64,000 nt of DNA from Micavibrio sp. UBA7657 (GTDB taxonomy: Bacteria > Pseudomonadota > Alphaproteobacteria > Micavibrionales > Micavibrionaceae). Positions within the stretch are counted from its first letter, which is position 1, and each line of letters starts with the position of its first letter. Under the pieces are notes generated by a model that saw only the letters and a list, made by a program, of their open reading frames with translations, ran no database searches and was not told the origin of the DNA. Below, piece by piece: positions 18,132 through 26,488 of this stretch. The DNA is taken from positions 1-64,000 of the forward strand of contig DLHX01000019.1 of NCBI GenBank assembly GCA_002483465.1, given 5' to 3'. The translations under genes and the position numbers were made by a program.

Positions 18132-18479
18132 TCATAGCAAAAGCAACATGCCGCCGAAAATCATGGCGTAACCGCCTATTTTGACCGTTGTCAGGCTTTC
18201 GTCGAAAAATAAGACGGAAAAAATAGAAAGAACGACAAGATTAATGCCAAAAAGAGCCGGGACAATCGAAGACGTTTCGTATTTGGCAAGAATCCATAAA
18301 TACAGGAGAAATGTGATGCCTGAAAAGAAAATACCGATCCAAAAAGCGGGCTGTAATAAAAATGTACAAATACTTTCAAATGAAATATCGGTCAGTGTAG
18401 GAAATGTAATGCGCCGCAGAAATGCAATGCCTGTCGTTGCCAGAATACCTGTAATTATCAAAAGGAGAATTTTTGTCAC
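18132..18479 (-). CDS. Small four-helix EamA/SMR-like membrane protein
   Basis: A 115-residue protein with four hydrophobic segments (about 3-20, 43-62, 72-91, 97-115) and the EamA/SMR-like end pattern VLFFDESLTTVKIGGYAMIFGG. It is the size of ArnE/ArnF-type half transporters, which flip undecaprenyl-linked sugars as dimers. Its start overlaps the stop of the upstream oxidoreductase by 4 bases. A role as a lipid-linked sugar flippase for this operon is inferred only from size and context. Confidence 0.65.
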   Translation of the reverse strand: MTKILLLIITGILATTGIAFLRRITFPTLTDISFESICTFLLQPAFWIGIFFSGITFLLYLWILAKYETSSIVPALFGINLVVLSIFSVLFFDESLTTVKIGGYAMIFGGMLLLL

Positions 18480-20635
18480 AGCACCACCTGAATTTCGCCA
18501 CCTTCACGCAGGGATTTTTGAATGGCGAACGTCGTTAGCGTCGTCAGCACCTGGCTCTCGAAACTAATTGCGGGCTCGCCGTTTCGTACACCTTCAATGA
18601 AAGCCGCCATTTCCTGCGTGTGGCCTTTTTTGGCTTGCAGCCAGCAACGTTGTTTGATTTTTTTGCCGTGCCCCTGAATGAGCAGCTTGCGCCAGTTATC
18701 GATGACACCCGTTTTGCCACCGCCGTAAACCTCGAGCCTTTCCTTCGGGAAGGATGGATCGCCGGAAGCTATGTAGCTGATCGAGCCAACCGAACCATCG
18801 GAGAATGCTATGCTCACGACAATGTTATCGGGGTCGGATGGCGAGTTGCCATCAGTCAGTGCCTTGACGGAAACACTCACGGGGTCCGCGCTGCAAATGA
18901 ACTGCATGGTGTCGATGAAATGGCAAACTTCGCCGATGATCCGGCCACCGCCCGTTTCAGTATCCTGATGCCAATGCGAACCAGGAATGAAGCCCGCGTT
19001 AATGCGGTATTGCATAACCGAACGATTACCGCTCATTTCATTACGTAGGCGCAGGGCCAGGGGCGAGAAACGGCGGTTGAACCCGGTCAGGACCGTGCAA
19101 CCGCTTTCTTTCTGCGCCTTGATAACTTCATCAAGACCTGCCTGATCGATGGCAAGCGGTTTCTCCACGAAGCAATGTTTGCCGGCGCGGAGAGCCGAAG
19201 CGACCATACCGGCATGACTGTCATGGCGTGTAGCGATCAGAACGGCGTCCACCGCTGGATCGGCAAGAATTTCGTTATAGTCTGATGTGCAATTCACCGC
19301 GCCGTATTTGCGGGCGACGTTCACGCTTGTAAGGCCGCTGCCTGTAGCGAAAGAACGGAAATTAACGCCTTTCACAGATTTAAGCGCGGGAAGCAATACA
19401 CCTTGCGCGAACTGCCCGGCGCCGATGATGCCGAGCGAAACCTCGCCGTCTTTTTTCGTGCGTGTTTTTACAGACGCAATCTGGACGTTCGATGGGTGTT
19501 TTTTATCGGGATCGTAATCCAGCAGGATGCCGATGTAAGGTTCTTTCGTCTCACCTAAAAGAAGATCATAGGCTTTTTGCGCTTCGGAGACTTCGAAGCG
19601 GTGCGTGAGCAGCGGCTTTAACTGCACGCGACCGCGCGCGACAAGATCAAGGAAAGCTTCCATATTCCGGTTTTCCGTCCAACGCACATAGCCGAGCGGG
19701 TAATCCTGGCCTTTTTCTTCGTAGTTCGGATCGTAGCGGCCCGGACCGTAAGAGCGCGACTGGCGCAGATCGATTTCTTTCTCGTAATAAGCACGGCGCG
19801 GGACATCGTGGCCGACATCGCCTACAGCCACAACGCGGGCACGGTCGCGGGCCAGTTCCGGCGCCAGCGAGATGGGCGCGCTGCTCTTGGTGCCGGCGGT
19901 GATGAGGATGGCGTCTGCGCCCTTGCCGTTGGTAAAGGCCATAACGGCGCCTTTTAGTGATGCGTTATCTCCACCTGCCATGCCGTCATCGGCGCCTAGA
20001 GATTTTGCAAGCTCAACTTTTGATGAATCCAAATCAATGCAGAAAACGCGGCAACCGGAGGCTGCGCAAATTTGCGCCGTGATCTGGCCGACGAGCCCCA
20101 TACCAATGATGACAACCGTTTCACCAAGCGTTAGTTCAGCCTGACGGACGCCATGGAGGGCAATCGCACCGACCGTGACGAAAGCGGCATCTTCAAACGA
20201 AACATTGTCCGGAATGGGGACGAGAAGGTTACGCGGGATATAAACAGTTTCAGCGTGATTGGCGTATCCGAGGCCAGCGCAGGCGACGCGGGTGCCCGGC
20301 GCGATATCAGCAACGCGGCTGCCCGCCTGCCTTACAATCCCGGCGCACGAATAGCCGAGCGGCAAAGGCGCGCTGACCAAATTCATAACGATGCGGCCAG
20401 TCGCAAGTAGACCTTCCTGCCCCGCTTTCGCGAGAACTTTTTTGACAAGGTCAGGCCGAGCGCGGGCCTTCTGCAGCGGATTCATCTTGGCAAGCTCGAT
20501 GATTGCTTTTTCAGTGCCTGCCGAAACAAGAGAAGCCACATTCGAAACCAAAACGCCGTCCGGCTTTAATGTGGGCGGAGGAACGTCCTCGACCGCCATA
20601 TCACCTGTCTTGAAATTCTGCAGGACTGCTTTCAT
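18476..20635 (-). CDS. Bi-domain oxidoreductase: MDR fused to Gfo/Idh/MocA
   Basis: A 719-residue fusion. Residues 1-370 are a zinc-type medium-chain dehydrogenase with VIIGMGLVGQITAQI as the nucleotide-binding loop. Residues 395-719 are a Gfo/Idh/MocA oxidoreductase with LGIIGAGQFAQGV and the diagnostic EKPLAID motif. Both halves bind NAD(P), so the enzyme may carry out two successive redox steps on a nucleotide sugar. This fusion recurs in surface-polysaccharide clusters beside asparagine synthase-like and heparinase-like genes, as here. The start lies 4 bases from the upstream methyltransferase stop; the product is unknown. Confidence 0.85.
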   Translation of the reverse strand: MKAVLQNFKTGDMAVEDVPPPTLKPDGVLVSNVASLVSAGTEKAIIELAKMNPLQKARARPDLVKKVLAKAGQEGLLATGRIVMNLVSAPLPLGYSCAGIVRQAGSRVADIAPGTRVACAGLGYANHAETVYIPRNLLVPIPDNVSFEDAAFVTVGAIALHGVRQAELTLGETVVIIGMGLVGQITAQICAASGCRVFCIDLDSSKVELAKSLGADDGMAGGDNASLKGAVMAFTNGKGADAILITAGTKSSAPISLAPELARDRARVVAVGDVGHDVPRRAYYEKEIDLRQSRSYGPGRYDPNYEEKGQDYPLGYVRWTENRNMEAFLDLVARGRVQLKPLLTHRFEVSEAQKAYDLLLGETKEPYIGILLDYDPDKKHPSNVQIASVKTRTKKDGEVSLGIIGAGQFAQGVLLPALKSVKGVNFRSFATGSGLTSVNVARKYGAVNCTSDYNEILADPAVDAVLIATRHDSHAGMVASALRAGKHCFVEKPLAIDQAGLDEVIKAQKESGCTVLTGFNRRFSPLALRLRNEMSGNRSVMQYRINAGFIPGSHWHQDTETGGGRIIGEVCHFIDTMQFICSADPVSVSVKALTDGNSPSDPDNIVVSIAFSDGSVGSISYIASGDPSFPKERLEVYGGGKTGVIDNWRKLLIQGHGKKIKQRCWLQAKKGHTQEMAAFIEGVRNGEPAISFESQVLTTLTTFAIQKSLREGGEIQVVL

Positions 20636-20639
20636 GGCT

Positions 20640-21335
20640 TTATTTCACCTTGATGTTACAGCTGTAAACCAGATTCAGATCGACCATCGGAATGCGCAGC
20701 GGGAAATATACCGCCTGGATGTCCGTGAAATAATGACGGATCAGGGAAATCAGATTGTAGGAAGGATTCACGTGTTCCCGCGCGATAATGTAATTAAGAT
20801 CAAGGCCTTCACGCGCGAACGTACGCCGGGTTGTCAGGTAGCGGCCCAGACGCCACGCCACGCCGCCATCGAGCGGGATTGAAATGCTGAGCGTACCACC
20901 GGGTTTCAGGACGCGGCTCCATTCACGCAATACGCGGTGCGCCTGCGGGAGATGCTCAAGATTGTAAACCGAGATCAGGCGGTCGAACGAATTGTCGGCG
21001 TATTTCAGGGCTGTTGCATCCTGAATTTCATAACTTACATCCTTGCGTCCGGCATGACGTTTACGCGCCTGATCGAGCAGATCAGTTGAAATGTCCGTCA
21101 TTACATATTCTTTGAATTTGTGCCTGACCTGTTGCAAATGGAAGCCGGTTCCCGCCCCCACTTCCAGCACGCGATCAAAATGCGTTTCCGGGCCGAACGG
21201 TTTTTCGAGCAGCCAGTGGCCTGCATTGTTGACCTTGCTGACGAGCGGATTGCCGGAGTAATAGGTTTTATCGTAGATGCGCGGCGCCGCTTCCTGCCAC
21301 GAGGTCCACATCTTGTCTTCTTCTATGCCGATCAT
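20640..21335 (-). CDS. Class I SAM-dependent methyltransferase
   Basis: A 231-residue methyltransferase: motif I VLEVGAGTGFHLQQV near residue 50, TDISTDLLDQAR, QDATALKYADNSFDRL and VLKPGGTLSISI. It is a third methyltransferase of the leftward operon and overlaps the asnB stop by 4 bases. The C-terminal 60 residues lack recognised features. It probably acts on a sugar or on the amide product of the AsnB-like enzyme next door; this is inference. Confidence 0.8.
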   Translation of the reverse strand: MIGIEEDKMWTSWQEAAPRIYDKTYYSGNPLVSKVNNAGHWLLEKPFGPETHFDRVLEVGAGTGFHLQQVRHKFKEYVMTDISTDLLDQARKRHAGRKDVSYEIQDATALKYADNSFDRLISVYNLEHLPQAHRVLREWSRVLKPGGTLSISIPLDGGVAWRLGRYLTTRRTFAREGLDLNYIIAREHVNPSYNLISLIRHYFTDIQAVYFPLRIPMVDLNLVYSCNIKVK

Positions 21336-23239
21336 AACCAGCCTTGTTCTTCATCGATAAAAATTCGGTACCATAGTTCCAGCATCGCCAGAGAGAATAT
21401 CTGCTTGCCGAATAAGAAGCCCGGCTGATCAGCGGCCTGCCGTAAATCCCGGATTGCTTCCCAGCGGAAAAGGCCCCGCTTTTTAACTGAACCCTCTGAA
21501 AGCAGCTCATTAACCATGCCCTTGAGCGGTTCCGAGGTAAGATACTGATTTATAGGAATATAGAAAGGCTTTTTCTTTCTTTTTGCAGCTTCCGAAGCCC
21601 CGGTTTTCGCTAAGTAATTGCGCAATAAGAGCTTGTTTCCCTTAAGGCCACTCTTATATCCCGGCGGCATAGACATAACAAGCTCCACGAATTGGTGGTC
21701 CATGAACGGAACCCGGCCCTCGAGCGAGTGCGCCATGGTCATTTTGTCCAGCTTGCAGAGGATGTCATCGGGCAGCCAATGCTCGAACTGGAGCGAGAGC
21801 ATCTTGTTGAAATCGAGTAATGCGCTTTCTTCCCTCGCCTTGTCGTGCTGGTCAAGCTGCGCCTGGAATTCAGACGTGTAGAAAACGCGTTTATCGGTTT
21901 CGCTGAAAAGTGAAATCAGGAAGCGATATTGCTCAGCGGTGGAATTACGGCCAAGAACAGATAAAAATTCGACAAGGCGTTTTTTTCCTGCCTCACCCAG
22001 ATCGCCGGGATAATCAAAGGCGTGGTTCAGAAGAGATTCCGGCATGGCGCTGACCAGCGGCATGATTGCGCCTGACTGAACCAATCGCGGCACATAGCGG
22101 GAATAGGATGACGCCCATTTCATGACGCGGTGCATGAAATAACCGCCGAGGATTTCGTCGGCCCCCTCGCCGCTCTGAACGACCGTGACTTTTTCGGCAG
22201 CCAGCTTCGAAAGAAGATACATGGGCAGGACAATGCCATCACCGATCGGCTCGTCCAGGTTCCAGACTATTTTGCCGAGCAGAGAGGTATCTTCGGCGCG
22301 GCAGATTATTTCATGATGATCGCAGTCCAGAAGTTTTGCCGACGCCGCGGCAGCCGATAATTCGTCTCCTTCCCAGCCGAAGCCCACGGAGAATGTTTTC
22401 AGTTGCTGAGGAAATTGCTTTGACAGAGACGCGACGATGGCTGTGGAGTCGAGGCCGCCTGATAAAAACGCTCCTACCGGGCGTTCACTGAGCATGTGAA
22501 TGCGGGTGGCCTCATCGAAAGCATGGTCGAAAGCTTCCTGCGCTTCCGACTTGCTACCGTTCCATGCGGGGCGATTATCCGGAGTCCAGTAACGCTTGAA
22601 ATCGCCTCTGCCTTTGCGCCACACCATGAAATGTGCTGGAGGGAATTTTTTAATGTGGTTGAATAAAGTCTGAGGACCGGGCACATAACGCAGCGACAAA
22701 TATTCATCGACTGCGGCAGGGTTAACTTCGCGCGGGAGATCGGGATGCTGCAGAAGGGATTTTATTTCCGAAGCAAAAATTAGCTGGCCATTTAAAGAGG
22801 CGTAATAAAGGGGTTTTATCCCGATGCGATCGCGCGCGATAAAAAGGCTCTCATCACGCCGGTCATAAATTGCAAACGCAAACATGCCACGCAACCGCGA
22901 AAGGCAATCGGCGCCCCATATTTTATATCCCTGCAGGACAACTTCGGTGTCGGACTGCGTTTGAAAAACACAGCCGAGCGCTTCAAGCTCGCGGCGGATA
23001 TCGGCGTGATTGTAAATTTCACCGTTAAAGACAACCGATAAATTTCCGTCCTGCGTTGCAATGGGCTGCTTGCCGTGCGCGACATCGATGATCGAGAGGC
23101 GGCGCATACCGACAGCCGCGCTTCCGGCAACCAAAACACCCTCATCGTCGGGACCGCGGTGAACGAGGCTGCCAACCATGCGCGCAATTATGCTGGCGGA
23201 ATCGCCCTTAAAGCCGGAAAATCCAGCTATCCCGCACAC
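21332..23239 (-). CDS. asnB: Asparagine synthase (glutamine-hydrolysing), AsnB type
   Basis: A 635-residue enzyme. The N-terminal glutaminase domain starts MCGIAGF, so Cys2 is the nucleophile after removal of Met, and contains RLSIIDVAHGKQPI and VVFNGEIYN. The C-terminal synthetase domain has the PP-loop SGGLDSTAI near residue 260. In polysaccharide clusters such enzymes (as in WbpS- or exosortase-type loci) usually amidate a uronic-acid sugar rather than make asparagine. That role is inferred. The start overlaps the upstream membrane gene by 13 bases, and the stop overlaps the following methyltransferase. Confidence 0.9.
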   Translation of the reverse strand: MCGIAGFSGFKGDSASIIARMVGSLVHRGPDDEGVLVAGSAAVGMRRLSIIDVAHGKQPIATQDGNLSVVFNGEIYNHADIRRELEALGCVFQTQSDTEVVLQGYKIWGADCLSRLRGMFAFAIYDRRDESLFIARDRIGIKPLYYASLNGQLIFASEIKSLLQHPDLPREVNPAAVDEYLSLRYVPGPQTLFNHIKKFPPAHFMVWRKGRGDFKRYWTPDNRPAWNGSKSEAQEAFDHAFDEATRIHMLSERPVGAFLSGGLDSTAIVASLSKQFPQQLKTFSVGFGWEGDELSAAAASAKLLDCDHHEIICRAEDTSLLGKIVWNLDEPIGDGIVLPMYLLSKLAAEKVTVVQSGEGADEILGGYFMHRVMKWASSYSRYVPRLVQSGAIMPLVSAMPESLLNHAFDYPGDLGEAGKKRLVEFLSVLGRNSTAEQYRFLISLFSETDKRVFYTSEFQAQLDQHDKAREESALLDFNKMLSLQFEHWLPDDILCKLDKMTMAHSLEGRVPFMDHQFVELVMSMPPGYKSGLKGNKLLLRNYLAKTGASEAAKRKKKPFYIPINQYLTSEPLKGMVNELLSEGSVKKRGLFRWEAIRDLRQAADQPGFLFGKQIFSLAMLELWYRIFIDEEQGWL

Positions 23240-25182
23240 CGCGTCACTCCCTTAACAGGCACCAACGCAAGACCACTGGTGCGCGCGATAACCTCATCAC
23301 CCTCACAGATCATTTGTTCCGGCATCAGAACATGGGACAGTGACGGTGCGATCTTGCGTATTTCCTCTATGTTCTGCCGCCAGATTTTATTGTTTTCTCC
23401 AGCCTCGGTCGAGAAAAGCTGGCGGCGGCACATGGTTTTCCAAAGCCACGCCGCGCAAGACGGGTCGCTATCGGTAGGTTGAACCCCCAATAAAGCCGCG
23501 CGCTTCCAGACTTCTTCGGCGAGCGGCGGATCGTAAAAAAGATACTGACTTTCGCCCCAGCCAAGAAACGTTGCGCGTTCAGGCAAAATAAATTCACCCA
23601 TGGAATTACGAAACGGAAGAACAAGAATCATACCGTCCTGGGGAACATGTTCTTTCACTGTCATTACCACATCGTTTACTTTTTCAATGCGATCAAACTT
23701 CCAGGGATTCCGTGTCAGAAGCATGAAGATTGTACCTATCACCAACAAGCCGTAGATAAAAATATGGGTCGTCTGAATTTTTGAGACCCATGCAGGTTTC
23801 CTATCCATAATCAAAATCAAGCCCACAGCCAGAGACCATGTGCGAAGACCGAAAAACACAATTGAAAAGACTGTCGCGGCAATAAGGACTCTAGTCCACT
23901 TCTGTCGTTCTTTCTCCGACAAAAACGGCTGCCACATCCACCATGCAAGCGCGGCAACAATAAGAGCAAGGCTGGCGTGATTTACAATCTGGTCCTGATA
24001 AAAAATATCGAGATCAATCAGAGGCTCTATATTCGTCGGAATACCAAGCAATGGCAGCTTCGAGGACAGCGCCGCCCCCATTGATCCGAGAATTAACAGC
24101 AAGCCGGTAAGCTTGTCTTTGTCGCTGCCTTTAATAAATGCGTGATAGGCGTGCTCTGCGAGGAGGGCCGTTAAAATAAGCACGGCATAAGGGGTGGAAC
24201 GGGTAAGCGCCAATTGAGTCAAGGGAATGGAGCGGAAAACTTCTGATGCTAATATCTGTACGAGCCACAAGATCATTGTTACGATGATTACCGTCGACGC
24301 ACGCGCGCTGATTTCAGAACCGCCCACACGCGCCCTCGCCCGCAGAGCGACAAGCCCGCATATAAGTGCCGCCATAATGGCAACTACAACCAGCAACCCA
24401 TCCTGCAAAGGAGTCAGATTGCTTGATTTGTTGAAAACATAGGACCACCAGGCGGTGTGATCGAAATCAGATTTCACAGGCAATCTGAGAAGAACAAACC
24501 ATATAAAAGGTAAAAGCGCGGCAAGTGTGACGGCGCCAAGTTTGAATAACTGTTCAATTGTTTGTTTACGCGTATATGTTTCCCAAAGCGCGTGCGCTCC
24601 CAACATAGAAAGCAAAACAAAGCCGTGCGTCGGATGGTAAGCGGCGAGCAGAGAAGCGGCTATCGCCGCCGCATAACGTTTTCCCTGCAGGTGGAGGCCG
24701 AGAACCATAAAACCCACGGCTAGCGCCATTCCGGAACTGACGATTTTGAAGCCGGCTGCAATAGCAAGATAACGACCGAAGCCCGTGAATGCGGACAGAT
24801 ATGCGATCAGGACCGCCAGGAAAATAAATCCGGGGCTTCGATCGAAAGCGGAAAAAAAGATTAGAAGCCCAAGCGATAATACGGCCATTTGTATGACGTA
24901 CAGAATTACAAACTGGGATTGCGGCGGAATTCCAGCGTCATGCATTACCTTGCCGGGAAATACCGCAAGCCCCATGTCTTTTGTCGACTGAATGAATTGG
25001 GCGCTGATTGATTCAGGCGGAAATGAGGGGTTAGACAGAATTTCAGAAAAAACAATCGTGTCATTCACATCGATGCTGACCGGCTCGCCCAATCCTTCCG
25101 AACCACGAATGGCTATTAAAAAAAGGAGAATGAAAAGCCATTGTAAAAGCGGATTGTGCAGGTATTTCTTAACTGCTGACAT
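23227..25182 (-). CDS. Polytopic membrane protein, GT-C-like, unknown
   Basis: A 651-residue protein with about 12 hydrophobic segments through residue 490, then a soluble C-terminal domain of about 150 residues. An acidic stretch EPVSIDVNDTIVF lies in the loop after the first helix, where GT-C glycosyltransferases carry their catalytic acid. No named family is recognised. The ATG at 25182 is chosen because it gives the first helix and lies 2 bases after the wecB stop. Its place between wecB and asnB suggests transfer or polymerisation of a lipid-linked sugar on the periplasmic side. Confidence 0.65.
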   Translation of the reverse strand: MSAVKKYLHNPLLQWLFILLFLIAIRGSEGLGEPVSIDVNDTIVFSEILSNPSFPPESISAQFIQSTKDMGLAVFPGKVMHDAGIPPQSQFVILYVIQMAVLSLGLLIFFSAFDRSPGFIFLAVLIAYLSAFTGFGRYLAIAAGFKIVSSGMALAVGFMVLGLHLQGKRYAAAIAASLLAAYHPTHGFVLLSMLGAHALWETYTRKQTIEQLFKLGAVTLAALLPFIWFVLLRLPVKSDFDHTAWWSYVFNKSSNLTPLQDGLLVVVAIMAALICGLVALRARARVGGSEISARASTVIIVTMILWLVQILASEVFRSIPLTQLALTRSTPYAVLILTALLAEHAYHAFIKGSDKDKLTGLLLILGSMGAALSSKLPLLGIPTNIEPLIDLDIFYQDQIVNHASLALIVAALAWWMWQPFLSEKERQKWTRVLIAATVFSIVFFGLRTWSLAVGLILIMDRKPAWVSKIQTTHIFIYGLLVIGTIFMLLTRNPWKFDRIEKVNDVVMTVKEHVPQDGMILVLPFRNSMGEFILPERATFLGWGESQYLFYDPPLAEEVWKRAALLGVQPTDSDPSCAAWLWKTMCRRQLFSTEAGENNKIWRQNIEEIRKIAPSLSHVLMPEQMICEGDEVIARTSGLALVPVKGVTRCAG

Positions 25183-25184
25183 TT

Positions 25185-26303
25185 CTAATATTCCGATAAT
25201 TTTTGTTCGAGTATCGACACAATTCTGTGGCTGGCATTGCCATCCCATAATTCCGGGCGAGCGCCCTTTTTGGTGTCCCCTTTCATAAACTTTTCGAACG
25301 CCGAGAGCAAGGCTTGAGGCGAGGTCCCAACCATAGTGTTAGTACCCTCATTGACGGTAACCCAACGCTCTGTATTTTCACGCAGCGTAAAGCAGGGAAC
25401 GCCAAGAGCCGTAGTTTCTTCCTGGAGACCGCCGGAATCAGTCATAACAATTTTGGCTTCTTTCATAAGCCCGAGCATCGACAGATAGGATTGCGGGGGA
25501 ACAAGGAAGATCCGGGTGTCATTGAAATAATGATCGAGTGAAAAGCGCGTGATCGCTTTTTTTGTACGCGGATGGGCGGGGAATATAACTGGCATTCGCT
25601 CGCCAATTTCATGCAAGGCACCTAGCAAGCCTTTAAGCGTAGCCGGATCGTCAACATTGGATGGCCGGTGTAATGTGAGAAGCGCAAAATTTGAAGGTGA
25701 TACTTTTATATCCTGCGTAGCAAATGTTCCTGCGGGGCTGACAGCACGCGCAAGATTATGCTCCAGACAATCGACCATAACGTTGCCAACAAAATGAATT
25801 TTCTCCCGAGCAATTCCTTCTTTGACAAGATTTTCATCGGCTTCTCGTTCGGTTGTAAATAAAAAATCCGAAATTTTGTCGGTTAGAACACGATTTATTT
25901 CTTCAGGCATCGCCTGATCGAAACTGCGCAGACCGGCTTCGACATGGATGACAGGAATTTTTTTCTTTGCCGCCACCTGCGCGCAAGCAAGCGTTGAATT
26001 GACATCGCCTACGACCAGCACCGCCCTTGGGGCAATTTTCTCGACGGTCTGTTCAAACCGCTGCATGATTTCAGCAATCTGCACTTCGCGCGCGGCACTT
26101 CCTACGCCCAGATTTTCCTCGGGCTCCGGAATGTCTAGTTCACGGAAAAAACTTCCCGACATGGCATCATCGTGATGCTGGCCTGTATGGATCAGGCGTC
26201 CGCGCAGAATCTTGCTGGATGCCATCGCTCTCAGGATCGGGGCAATTTTCATAAAATTTGGCCGTGCCCCGGCGACAACAAGAATGTCCATTTGTTCAGG
26301 CAT
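25185..26303 (-). CDS. wecB: UDP-N-acetylglucosamine 2-epimerase (WecB type)
   Basis: A 372-residue epimerase converting UDP-GlcNAc to UDP-ManNAc. It has VVAGARPNFMKIAPI at the start, the HTGQHHDD loop, VVGDVNSTLA, HVEAGLRSFDQAMPEEINR and DSGGLQEE, all diagnostic. AGGAG lies 8 bases before the ATG at 26303, which is preferred over one at 26291. It is the first gene of the leftward operon, so a ManNAc or ManNAcA residue is likely in that polymer. The upstream 185 bases are shared with the divergent algX-like gene. Confidence 0.94.
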   Translation of the reverse strand: MPEQMDILVVAGARPNFMKIAPILRAMASSKILRGRLIHTGQHHDDAMSGSFFRELDIPEPEENLGVGSAAREVQIAEIMQRFEQTVEKIAPRAVLVVGDVNSTLACAQVAAKKKIPVIHVEAGLRSFDQAMPEEINRVLTDKISDFLFTTEREADENLVKEGIAREKIHFVGNVMVDCLEHNLARAVSPAGTFATQDIKVSPSNFALLTLHRPSNVDDPATLKGLLGALHEIGERMPVIFPAHPRTKKAITRFSLDHYFNDTRIFLVPPQSYLSMLGLMKEAKIVMTDSGGLQEETTALGVPCFTLRENTERWVTVNEGTNTMVGTSPQALLSAFEKFMKGDTKKGARPELWDGNASHRIVSILEQKLSEY

Positions 26304-26404
26304 TATCTCTGCTCCTGCATGGACGCCACCTAAAAACTTTATACCAGTGGTTTCAAGAGAATAATGAGATAAACGGCCTCCCGGGATTTATTTTTCATAT
26401 AATC

Positions 26405-26430
26405 GGAACTTTCCGACCTCGCCGACCATT
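26405..26430 (+). promoter_or_regulatory. Degenerate EcfG-type promoter before algX-like gene
   Basis: GGAAC at 26405-26409 is followed after 17 bases by CATT at 26427-26430, one mismatch from the CGTT of the EcfG consensus. It lies about 60 bases before the GTG start of the algX-like gene. A TATAAT at 26398-26403 without a good -35 is an alternative. Confidence 0.3.
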
Positions 26431-26488
26431 AGAAAAGGCCTTCAAAAGCTATGAATTTCCAAACTTTTTTAATTACAGGATCACACGG

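Noticed and set aside
26398..26403. Perfect TATAAT before the algX-like gene
   Set aside because: No acceptable -35 hexamer at 16-18 bases upstream, so not listed as a promoter on its own.
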